A stretch of 64,000 nucleotides of DNA from Meridianimarinicoccus marinus (GTDB lineage: Bacteria; Pseudomonadota; Alphaproteobacteria; Rhodobacterales; Rhodobacteraceae), in assembly GCF_040689105.1 (NCBI RefSeq), contig NZ_JBFBVU010000010.1:62001-126000 (forward strand), given 5' to 3'. The position numbers and the translations under genes were made by a program. Positions 54,001 to 61,680 of the stretch are shown piece by piece. The notes under the pieces were generated by a model. That model was not told the origin of the DNA. It ran no database searches and saw only the letters and a program-made list of their open reading frames with translations. The stretch's first letter is position 1. The number at the start of each line of letters is the position of its first letter.

Positions 54001-54264
54001 ATGGCTGATCTTTTCGCTGACACCGCCCCAGGCCTGACCTCGCCCGCCATCGACGGCATCATGGTGGCCCCGCATGATTCCAACCCGCTGGGCCATGTCT
54101 CGCGCGCAGTCTACGTGGGCGTCGGCGGCGATATCCGGGCCGAACTGGTATCGGGCGCGCAGCTGACCTTTTCCGCCGTGCCCGCAGGCTCGATGCTGCC
54201 CATGCGCGCCACCAAGATCCTGTCGTCGGGCACCACCGCAAGCAGCATCGTCGCCTTGTGGTAA
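54001..54264 (+). CDS. Head-spike-base-like protein (gene transfer agent type)
   Basis: The 87-residue protein matches the pattern of the small spike-base family related to R. capsulatus rcc01079: LTSPA near the start, a central TRALYVG-like segment written here as SRAVYVGVGGDIRAEL, GAQLTFSAVPAGSMLPMRATKI, and TTASSIVALW at the end. In R. capsulatus the protein supports the capsule-binding spikes of gene transfer agent heads. It is a single gene here, with no other phage or agent gene near. GGAGA precedes the ATG. Assignment is from memory of the family and should be searched. Confidence 0.75.
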   Translation: MADLFADTAPGLTSPAIDGIMVAPHDSNPLGHVSRAVYVGVGGDIRAELVSGAQLTFSAVPAGSMLPMRATKILSSGTTASSIVALW

Positions 54265-54309
54265 GGCAACCGGCCTACATGGTGCGCAGACTGTGCGCAC
54301 AAGGACACG

Positions 54310-54332
54310 GGCCCCGGCAATCTGCCGGGGCC
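54310..54332 (+). terminator. Hairpin downstream of the spike-base gene
   Basis: GGCCCCGGCA and TGCCGGGGCC form a perfect 10-bp stem with a 3-nt loop. Only TTCG follows, so termination may be weak. Confidence 0.55.
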
Positions 54333-54392
54333 TTCGCGTATTGAGGGGGCCGACAACTTGTTGTTCGGTGGGGCGCACTCTATGTGCTGACC

Positions 54393-55196
54393 ATGAAGAA
54401 ATTTGTGCCCTTCCTGAACCGCCCCCCCCGCGTGGCCGTGGTCCGGCTGTCCGGCGTCATCAACGGCGCCGGGTCCGGCACCTCTGGTCTGAGCGACGAA
54501 TCCCTCGCGCCGCTGCTGGAACGCGCCTTTGCCAAGCACAAGCCGGTGGCGGTGGCCCTGTCGATCAATTCGCCCGGCGGCAGCCCGGTCCAATCTTCGC
54601 TGATCGGCGCGCGCATCCGGCGGCTGGCCGAGGAAAAGGACATTCCCGTCTATGCCTTTGTCGAGGATGTCGCGGCGTCGGGCGGCTACTGGCTGGCCTC
54701 TGCAGCGGATGAGATCTGGGTCGATCCCAGTTCGGTGATCGGCTCCATCGGCGTGATCTCGTCGTCCTTCGGCGCGCATGAGTTCATCGCCCGCCACGGG
54801 GTCGAACGGCGGGTTCATACCGCGGGCACGTCGAAAAGCATGCTGGACCCCTTCCGCCCCGAGAAGGAAGAGGATGTGGCCCGTCTGAAGGTCATCCTTG
54901 AAGACATTCACACGGTCTTTATCGATCATGTGAAGGCGCGGCGCGGCGCGAAGCTGGATCTGTCGCAGGATCTGTTCAACGGCAACATCTGGCTGGGCCA
55001 CCGTGCCGTCGAGGCCGGTCTGGCCGACGGCATCGGTCATCTGGTTCCGAAGATGAAGGAACGCTTCGGGCCCAAGGTGAAATTCCAGAAGTACGGACCG
55101 AAGAAGGGCCTGCTGCGCCGATTCGGGATGCAGGCCGCCGAAGGTGCCCTGCTCGGCATTGAGGAGCGCGCGCAGTTTGCCCGTTTCGGGCTCTGA
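54393..55196 (+). CDS. S49-family serine peptidase (SppA/SohB type)
   Basis: The 267-residue protein has the S49 fold: VAVVRLSGVINGAG at the N-terminus, SINSPGGSP, the nucleophile Ser in VEDVAASGGYWLASAADEI, and the general-base lysine in TAGTSKSMLDPF. There is no clear N-terminal transmembrane helix, so it may be cytoplasmic or peripherally bound. It probably degrades signal peptides or membrane protein fragments. A GTG start three codons upstream is possible. Its stop overlaps the next gene start (TGATG). Confidence 0.9.
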   Translation: MKKFVPFLNRPPRVAVVRLSGVINGAGSGTSGLSDESLAPLLERAFAKHKPVAVALSINSPGGSPVQSSLIGARIRRLAEEKDIPVYAFVEDVAASGGYWLASAADEIWVDPSSVIGSIGVISSSFGAHEFIARHGVERRVHTAGTSKSMLDPFRPEKEEDVARLKVILEDIHTVFIDHVKARRGAKLDLSQDLFNGNIWLGHRAVEAGLADGIGHLVPKMKERFGPKVKFQKYGPKKGLLRRFGMQAAEGALLGIEERAQFARFGL

Positions 55197-55366
55197 TGCT
55201 GGTCAAGATCGTCACATTCTTCCTGATCGGCATGGCGGTTCTGGCCATGTTCGGACGCCTGCGCCTGCCCGGCCAAGGCAAGCTTGAGGCGCGCAAGTGT
55301 CGCGACTGCGGCACCTACCGGATCGGCAAGGGACCGTGCCGCTGCAAGGACAAGAAATCTTCATGA
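55196..55366 (+). CDS. Small zinc-ribbon membrane protein
   Basis: This 56-residue gene is read from the sequence. It starts MLVKIVTFFLIGMAVLAMF, a single hydrophobic helix, and continues with KCRDCGTYRIGKGPCRC, where Cys35/Cys38 and Cys48/Cys50 could hold zinc. It overlaps the S49 stop by one base and the antiporter start by ATGA (55363-55366), so three genes are coupled. Function is unknown; a similar small gene next to sppA occurs in relatives, as far as I recall. Confidence 0.78.
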   Translation: MLVKIVTFFLIGMAVLAMFGRLRLPGQGKLEARKCRDCGTYRIGKGPCRCKDKKSS

Positions 55367-56316
55367 TGGATTGGGTATATGTCGCGCTTGGCCTGGTGAT
55401 CCTGCTGCTGGCCGGCGACGCGTTGGTGAAGGGCGCGGTCAACCTGAGCCTGCGGCTGGGTGTTCCCGCTCTGATCGTCAGCCTCACCATCGTCGCCTTC
55501 GGCACCTCGGCGCCCGAGCTTCTGATCTCGATCAACGCGGTTCTGGATGACGCACCGGGAATCGCGCTTGGCAATGTGGTCGGCTCGAACACCGCCAACA
55601 TCCTGCTGGTGCTGGGGATACCCGCGATGATGAAGGGACTGGCCACATCGGGCTGCGATACGCGGCACAGCTATCTGCTGATGATCCTGGCCTCGATCGC
55701 GTTCATTGGGCTGTGTTTCACCGGACCGCTGACATGGATGCACGGGCTGCTGCTGCTGGCCGGGCTGACCTTCATGCTGGTCGATCAGGGACGCCGCGCC
55801 CACAATCACCGCAATGCCGCAGCCCTTGTCACCGAGGATCCCGAGGAACTGGAAGGCGCCGATCCCAGCCTGCCGGGCTGGCGCATCGCGCTGCTGCTGG
55901 TGCTGGGCCTGATCGGCCTGCCCCTGGGCGCCGATCTGCTGGTGGACGGCGGCATCAACATCGCCCGCCGGTTCGGCATCAGTGAAACCGTGATCGGCCT
56001 GACCCTGATCGCCATCGGTACCTCGCTGCCGGAACTGGCCACCACCGTCATGGCCGCGATGCGCAACAAGGCGGAAGTGGCGCTTGGCAATGTCATCGGG
56101 TCGAACATCTTCAACCTGCTGGGCATCATCGGCGTGGCCAGCCTGTTCGGCACCATCCCGGTGGATCCCGAGTTCCTGCACCTGGACCTGTGGGTGATGC
56201 TGGCCGCCTCTGTCCTGATCGCCCCGTTCGTGTTTCTGAAGTGGAACCTGACACGTGGGTGGGGTGTGCTCTTGACCTTGATATATCTGGTCTACCTGAG
56301 CATTCTGCTCGCCTGA
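55363..56316 (+). CDS. Calcium/sodium antiporter (CaCA family)
   Basis: The 317-residue protein has two inverted repeats of five helices. Each has the alpha motif: VAFGTSAPELLISI with GNVVGSNTANILLVLG, and IAIGTSLPELATTV with GNVIGSNIFNLLGIIG. It exchanges Ca2+ for Na+ or H+ (YrbG-like). A second ATG directly follows the first and may be the true start. It is coupled to the zinc-ribbon gene. Confidence 0.93.
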   Translation: MMDWVYVALGLVILLLAGDALVKGAVNLSLRLGVPALIVSLTIVAFGTSAPELLISINAVLDDAPGIALGNVVGSNTANILLVLGIPAMMKGLATSGCDTRHSYLLMILASIAFIGLCFTGPLTWMHGLLLLAGLTFMLVDQGRRAHNHRNAAALVTEDPEELEGADPSLPGWRIALLLVLGLIGLPLGADLLVDGGINIARRFGISETVIGLTLIAIGTSLPELATTVMAAMRNKAEVALGNVIGSNIFNLLGIIGVASLFGTIPVDPEFLHLDLWVMLAASVLIAPFVFLKWNLTRGWGVLLTLIYLVYLSILLA

Positions 56317-56332
56317 CACCAAGGAGATCGCC

Positions 56333-57115
56333 ATGGCCGAAGCTGCACTTGTCACCGGAGCGGGCAAGCGCCTTGGCCGCGCCATGGCCCTGGCGCTTGC
56401 CGACGCCGGACACGACGTGGCCGTCCACTATGGCACCTCGCGCGGACCGGCCGAAGACGTGGTGGCCGAGATCGAGGCCAAGGGCCGCAAGGCCGTCGCC
56501 CTTGGCGCGGACCTGCTGGACGAGGCCCAGACCGTGCCACTGGTCGGGCGCGCCTCTGCGGCCCTTGGCACGCCGCTGACGGTGCTTGTGAACAACGCCT
56601 CGATCTTCGAACACGACGATCTGGACACCGCGACCCGCGACAGTTGGGACCGGCATCTGGAAAGCAACCTGCGCGCGCCTTATGTCCTGACCCAGGCCTT
56701 CGCCCGCCAGGTGCCGCCGCCCGATCCCGATGCGCAGGGCGAACCGGTCGCGCGCGGGCTTGTGGTCAACATGCTGGATCAGCGGGTGCACAAGCTGACG
56801 CCCGAATTCAGCACCTATACCATCGCCAAGATGGGCCTGTGGGCCTTCACGCGCACCGCCGCCATGGGGTTGGCGCCGAAGGTGCGGGTGAACGGCATCG
56901 GTCCCGGCCCGACCCTGCGCGGCGGCCGCCAATCTGCAGAGGATTTCGCCCAGCAACGCGCCGTGACTCTGCTGCAACGCGGGGCCAATTCCGAAGATAT
57001 CACCGGTGCGTTGATGTATTTCCTGACCGCCAGGGCGGTGACGGGACAGATCCTTTGTGTCGACGGAGGTCAGCATCTGGCATGGAGAACGCCGGACGTC
57101 GACGGGGTTGAATGA
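56333..57115 (+). CDS. SDR-family oxidoreductase, FolM/pteridine-reductase-like
   Basis: The 260-residue SDR has TGAGKRLGRAMA at the N-terminus, NNASIFEHDD and the catalytic pair in YTIAKMGLWAF. The Arg in the cofactor loop and NNAS resemble dihydromonapterin reductase FolM and pteridine reductases, so a pterin substrate is likely but not proven. AAGGAG precedes the ATG. It lies before uvrC, a common neighbour of pgsA-moaDE in relatives. Confidence 0.82.
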   Translation: MAEAALVTGAGKRLGRAMALALADAGHDVAVHYGTSRGPAEDVVAEIEAKGRKAVALGADLLDEAQTVPLVGRASAALGTPLTVLVNNASIFEHDDLDTATRDSWDRHLESNLRAPYVLTQAFARQVPPPDPDAQGEPVARGLVVNMLDQRVHKLTPEFSTYTIAKMGLWAFTRTAAMGLAPKVRVNGIGPGPTLRGGRQSAEDFAQQRAVTLLQRGANSEDITGALMYFLTARAVTGQILCVDGGQHLAWRTPDVDGVE

Positions 57116-57319
57116 CCATTCTCAAATGCAAGTTTTGCACTGCGCACAGGCCGTCACATTCCTGTCACGAAAACGTTAGGCTTCTCATGCACTTATCCTG
57201 CGCGGAAAAAACTATGCAGCAAAATCAGTGCCTTGAAAAACAGCACATTTTTTAGGCAAACCAAGGAAGTCCTATCCTGACAAGGGAAAAACCGGATACC
57301 CCAAAACTTGCCAACAGAG

Positions 57320-57328
57320 TTATCCACA
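57320..57328 (+). promoter_or_regulatory. Consensus DnaA box in an AT-rich gap
   Basis: TTATCCACA, the perfect DnaA-box consensus, lies in the 251-bp gap between the SDR gene and uvrC. The gap is clearly AT-richer than its surroundings, with runs such as AAAAAAC and ATTTTTTAG. Only one perfect box was found, so an origin is not supported; DnaA-controlled transcription of uvrC is possible. Confidence 0.45.
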
Positions 57329-57366
57329 GAAACCGTGGACATGTTCGCCCTTGTGATCAACCGCAA

Positions 57367-59271
57367 ATGGTTGCAGCGACACAAGGGAATCGCGTTGATG
57401 GACCCATGCCCGACACACTGCCCCCTACCCCCGCGAAGACCGGCCATGATTGCATTCAGGGATACCTGAAATCGCTGGACAGTTCGCCCGGCGTCTACCG
57501 AATGCTGGATGCGGAAAGCCGGGTGCTTTACGTCGGCAAGGCTCACAACCTGAAGGCGAGGGTGTCGAATTATGCGCGCCCGTCCGGCCACAGCCGCCGG
57601 ATCGCGCGGATGATCTCGGAAACCGCGTCGATGATGTTCCTGACCACGCGCACCGAGACCGAGGCGCTGTTGCTGGAACAGAACCTGATCAAGCAGCTCA
57701 AGCCGCGCTACAACGTCCTGCTGCGCGACGACAAGAGCTTTCCGAACATCCTTGTGACCAAGGACCACCGCTTCCCGCAGATCCGCAAGCATCGCGGCCG
57801 CAAGTCGGTCAAGGGCAGCTACTATGGCCCCTTCGCCAGCGCCGGGGCGGTGAACCGGACGCTGAACCAGTTGCAGAAGGTGTTCCTGCTGCGCAACTGC
57901 TCGGACGCGATGTATTCCAGCCGGACCCGGCCCTGCCTGTTGTACCAGATCAAGCGCTGTGCGGCGCCCTGCACCGGCGAGATCAGCGAACAGGACTATG
58001 CCGGGCTGGTGGCGGATGCCGAACGCTTCCTGTCGGGACGCTCGACCAAGGTGCAGGAAACGCTGGCCGCTCAGATGGCCGAGGCCGCCGAGGCAATGGA
58101 ATTCGAACGCGCCGCCATCCTGCGCGACCGCATCAAGGCGCTGACACAGGTGCAGACCGCGCAAGGCATCAACCCGCGCGGCGTGCCCGAGGCCGATGTG
58201 GTCGCCCTGCATATGGAGGGCGGGCAGGCCTGCGTGCAGGTGTTCTTCATCCGCGCCAACCAGAACTGGGGCAACAAGGATTTCTATCCGCGCGTGGCCG
58301 AGGCCGAGGCGTCCGAGGTGCTGCAGGCGTTTCTGGGCCAGTTCTATGATGGCAAGCAGCCGCCCCGCCGCCTGATCCTGTCCCACCCCATCGACGATCC
58401 CGACCTGATGGCCGAGGCGCTGAGCCAGAAGGCCGGGCGAAAGGTGGCCATCGACGTGCCCAAACGTGGCGAGAAGGCCGAACTGGTGGCCGGGGCCGCC
58501 CGCAACGCCCGCGAGAGCCTGGCCCGCAAGATGGCTGAGACCGCGACGCAGGGCAGACTGCTGCGCGGTCTGGCCGAGGCGTTCGGCCTCGACAGCCCGC
58601 CGCAGCGGGTCGAGGTCTATGACAACTCGCACATCCAGGGCACCAATGCGGTCGGCGGCATGATTGTCGCCGGTCCCGACGGGTTTGAGAAAAGCGCCTA
58701 TCGCAAGTTCAACATCAAGGGCGAGGATCTGACGCCGGGCGACGATTTTGGGATGATGACCGAGGTTCTGACCCGGCGGCTGTCGCGGCTCATCAAGGAA
58801 GATCCCGACCGGCAAAGCGGCAGCTGGCCCGACCTGCTGCTGATCGACGGCGGACCGGGACAGGTCAGCGCCGTGCAGAAGGTGCTCGAGGAACTGGGTG
58901 TGCCCGACATCGCCATGGTCGGCGTGGCCAAGGGCATCGACCGCGACGCCGGCAAGGAAGAGTTCCACCGCCCCGGCCAGCGCCCCTTCGCGCTGCGCCA
59001 CAATGATCCGGTGCTGTATTTCATCCAGCGCCTGCGCGACGAGGCGCACCGCTTCGCCATCGGCACGCATCGCGCCAAGCGCGCCAAGTCGATGAGCGCA
59101 AATCCGCTGGACGATGTGCCCGGTGTCGGCGGTGCCCGCAAGCGCGCGCTACTGGCGCACTTCGGGTCGGCAAAAGCGGTGACACGCGCAAATCTTTCCG
59201 ATCTGAAGGCCGTTGACGGGATTTCCGACGCATTGGCGGAAACCATCTATGATTTCTTCCACGCCGGATAG
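57367..59271 (+). CDS. uvrC: UvrABC system protein C
   Basis: The 634-residue nuclease makes both incisions in nucleotide excision repair. The GIY-YIG domain has SSPGVYRMLD and VLYVGKAHNLKAR, the UVR motif is EFERAAILRDRIKAL, the RNase H-like domain has EVYDNSHIQGTNAVGGMI and LLIDGGPGQVSA, and the C-terminus has two helix-hairpin-helix motifs. The start at 57367 lacks a clear ribosome site; an ATG at 57406 is an alternative. In many relatives pgsA follows; here a Wza-type gene does. Confidence 0.96.
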   Translation: MVAATQGNRVDGPMPDTLPPTPAKTGHDCIQGYLKSLDSSPGVYRMLDAESRVLYVGKAHNLKARVSNYARPSGHSRRIARMISETASMMFLTTRTETEALLLEQNLIKQLKPRYNVLLRDDKSFPNILVTKDHRFPQIRKHRGRKSVKGSYYGPFASAGAVNRTLNQLQKVFLLRNCSDAMYSSRTRPCLLYQIKRCAAPCTGEISEQDYAGLVADAERFLSGRSTKVQETLAAQMAEAAEAMEFERAAILRDRIKALTQVQTAQGINPRGVPEADVVALHMEGGQACVQVFFIRANQNWGNKDFYPRVAEAEASEVLQAFLGQFYDGKQPPRRLILSHPIDDPDLMAEALSQKAGRKVAIDVPKRGEKAELVAGAARNARESLARKMAETATQGRLLRGLAEAFGLDSPPQRVEVYDNSHIQGTNAVGGMIVAGPDGFEKSAYRKFNIKGEDLTPGDDFGMMTEVLTRRLSRLIKEDPDRQSGSWPDLLLIDGGPGQVSAVQKVLEELGVPDIAMVGVAKGIDRDAGKEEFHRPGQRPFALRHNDPVLYFIQRLRDEAHRFAIGTHRAKRAKSMSANPLDDVPGVGGARKRALLAHFGSAKAVTRANLSDLKAVDGISDALAETIYDFFHAG

Positions 59272-59434
59272 GTGCCGGAGTCGCGCGAAGGACGTCTCTC
59301 AACCTGTTGCACGCAAATAACGATTGCCACGCGAATTGATCCTGCGGCAACAAAAGCCTTTCGCGCGTGCCGCCCCTGTGGCTTGCTGCACCCAAACGGC
59401 CCCCAAGGCACAACTTTCTGAGAGGCAGCGAGCC

Positions 59435-60031
59435 ATGAGATTTCTGATCGGGATCATTGCATTCGTGATGATGGCGACCGCAAGCGCGGCGCAGAACTAC
59501 ACATTGCAGGTGGGGGACCGGGTGAACGTCGAGGTTCTGGAGGATGCCAGCCTGAACCGCACCGCGATGGTTCTTCCTGACGGCAACATCACCTTTCCCT
59601 TCGCCGGCACCATCAAGGCCTCGGGCCGCACGGTGACCCAGGTTCAAAGCAGCCTCGCCACCGCCCTGGCCCCCAATTTCGCCACCAAGCCGACCGTTTT
59701 CGTCTCGATTGCCCAGTTGAATTCGCCGCCTGTGGCCGGGTCGTCGGGGTCGTCCATCAAGATCTACGTTCTGGGCGAGGTGAACCAGCCCGGCGAGAAG
59801 ATCATCGACAGCGACCTGAATTTCCTGCAGGCGCTGGCCGTGACCGGCGGTTTCACCAACTTCGCCGCGACCAAACGGGTGCAGCTGCGCCGCACCGATC
59901 CGAAAACCGGTCAGGAACTGGTCTATACCTTCAACCTGAAGGCAGCGGGCAAGGGCGCCGCGATCTCCGGCAACGCCCGCCTGCGCGACGGCGACGTCAT
60001 TCTGGTGCCCGAACGCCGCCTGTTCGAGTGA
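59435..60031 (+). CDS. Polysaccharide export protein (Wza/OtnA type)
   Basis: The 198-residue protein has a signal peptide (cleavage near ASAAQ, about residue 18) and a Poly_export domain (YTLQVGDRVNVEVLEDASLN and a SLBB segment, IYVLGEVNQPGEK, GDVILVPERRLFE). It lacks a lipobox, unlike Wza. It should form or support the outer-membrane export channel. The ATG at 59435 has AGAGG at some distance. It overlaps the possible GTG start of the next frame. Confidence 0.9.
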   Translation: MRFLIGIIAFVMMATASAAQNYTLQVGDRVNVEVLEDASLNRTAMVLPDGNITFPFAGTIKASGRTVTQVQSSLATALAPNFATKPTVFVSIAQLNSPPVAGSSGSSIKIYVLGEVNQPGEKIIDSDLNFLQALAVTGGFTNFAATKRVQLRRTDPKTGQELVYTFNLKAAGKGAAISGNARLRDGDVILVPERRLFE

Positions 60032-60045
60032 GAGGAAGACCGTCC

Positions 60046-61569
60046 GTGAAACGCATGCGCCCAGCCATCGCTCTGGGTCTGGCAACGGGACTGGGCGTGG
60101 CGGCGGTAACCGCCGCAGCCCAGTCCACGACTCCTGCCCAGTCCGCGAACCCGCCCCTCTTGACGGGCACCAACCCGATCAACAATTCGGCGGTTCGCAA
60201 CGTGAACCGGAACCAGCCGTTCCGCCAGTTCTTCCTGACCGGCGCCCGGCCAGCATTCAGCCGCCTGTCGCTGGGCGCGCCGGGACGGCGCCAGACGGCC
60301 AGCTACAACACCAACATTGAATTCAACGACAACTACGACCTGCGCGAGGATTCCCTCGGCAATGCGCTGATCTGGAACAACATCCTGGGCTACGGGATCG
60401 AACGCCGGTCCCTGACCGACGAATTCACCTTCGACGGTCTGGTCAATGTCCGCGCCACCGATCTGCCGACCTTCGGCAATGACGTCGAGGCCGACGACTG
60501 GCGGTTCAACCTGGGCTATCTGCGCGTCGTCGGTGACAATTCCCTCGATTTCGACGTGCGTTACCAGAACGTGGATGTGGCTTTCTTCAACCCGTTGAGT
60601 GACCTGGATATCAACGGCGACTTTGACGACACCTTTGGCCAGGGCCGCCGCGAATCCATGCGCGGCAACTTCGGGGCCTCGCTGAACCAGAATGGACCGG
60701 TCAGCTTCGATCTGGTGGGCTACCTGTCCCGTGTCAACTTTTACGACACCACCGATCCGAGCCTGAACGACCGCGATCGCGCCGACATTGCCGCCGATTT
60801 CGGCTTTGCGCTGTCGCCGATCCTGAAGCTGACCGCCGGCGGTTTCTACGGACGCCGGACGGAAGACGACGCTGACGATCTGGACTCGACCCACCGCCGG
60901 CTGAACTTCGGCATGGATGGCCTGGTCAATCAGCGCATGCGCCTGCGCGCCTGGGTCGGCTATTCGGAAGTCGATACGAAACGCAACTCGGGCGACAAGT
61001 TCCAGTCGGGATATGTCGGCGGCTTCAACGTCACCGTTGCGCAGAAGAATGGAGATTTCCGCTTCGGTGCCTCGTCCCGCTATGACGAGAACGGCCTGCG
61101 TCTGGACACCACCGTCGGCAAGTCGCTGAACTGGGATTCCGGCAGCCTGGATGGCAATATCGGCGTTTCGGGCACCGACACCACCGACCTGAGGCTGATC
61201 GGCGATCTGGCCTATACCTACAACCTGAAGAACGGGCAGTTCTGGGCCGATTTCGCCCAGATCACCGGCGTCGACCAGAACGGCGACAACGTGATCAACA
61301 CGGCGCTGGACCTGGGCTATCGGCAGGCGGTGAACAGCGTGTCCTCGTTCAACATCGGTGTCGGCGGTGCGCTTCAGCGCTATGACAGTTCCGGCAAGAC
61401 CGAGAAGGATCGTTTCAACCTCACCGCCGCCTACAACCACGCCCTTACCCGCGACTGGAGCCTGAACACCGGCTACCGCTATCGCCTGCGCGATACCGAA
61501 GCGCAGGACCGGGCGCAGTCCAACGCCGTTTTCCTGGGGCTGGGACGCAATTGGCAGTCGGATCTCTGA
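60046..61569 (+). CDS. Outer-membrane beta-barrel protein of the polysaccharide/exosortase locus
   Basis: The 507-residue protein has a signal peptide (to about residue 25, VTAAAQS) and many alternating-polarity beta strands, ending GLGRNWQSDL. Its layout resembles the PEP-CTERM-system outer-membrane protein family; a similar barrel appears in other EpsH/XrtA loci. It may be the export porin or a surface-anchoring partner. A GTG at 60046 is proposed, with AGAGGAAG upstream; a GTG at 60028 overlapping the previous stop is possible. Confidence 0.8.
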   Translation: MKRMRPAIALGLATGLGVAAVTAAAQSTTPAQSANPPLLTGTNPINNSAVRNVNRNQPFRQFFLTGARPAFSRLSLGAPGRRQTASYNTNIEFNDNYDLREDSLGNALIWNNILGYGIERRSLTDEFTFDGLVNVRATDLPTFGNDVEADDWRFNLGYLRVVGDNSLDFDVRYQNVDVAFFNPLSDLDINGDFDDTFGQGRRESMRGNFGASLNQNGPVSFDLVGYLSRVNFYDTTDPSLNDRDRADIAADFGFALSPILKLTAGGFYGRRTEDDADDLDSTHRRLNFGMDGLVNQRMRLRAWVGYSEVDTKRNSGDKFQSGYVGGFNVTVAQKNGDFRFGASSRYDENGLRLDTTVGKSLNWDSGSLDGNIGVSGTDTTDLRLIGDLAYTYNLKNGQFWADFAQITGVDQNGDNVINTALDLGYRQAVNSVSSFNIGVGGALQRYDSSGKTEKDRFNLTAAYNHALTRDWSLNTGYRYRLRDTEAQDRAQSNAVFLGLGRNWQSDL

Positions 61570-61622
61570 ACGGAACCGTAACCGACCAACAATCATGTTA
61601 CCTTAGGGGGTAATGCTTTTGA

Positions 61623-61644
61623 CCCGTCGTTATTATATGACGGG
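61623..61644. repeat. Inverted repeat upstream of the exosortase gene
   Basis: CCCGTC and GACGGG flank the AT-rich GTTATTATAT. The repeat ends 36 bp before the exosortase ATG. It may be an operator, or a short hairpin; no T run follows. Nothing else is seen in the 111-bp gap. Confidence 0.4.
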
Positions 61645-61680
61645 ACAACGTGTGGTGATGTTTGTACGGGAATCTGTTGG

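Noticed and set aside
57116..57366. Chromosomal replication origin
   Set aside because: Only one perfect DnaA box is present and no dnaA, hemE or parAB gene lies near.
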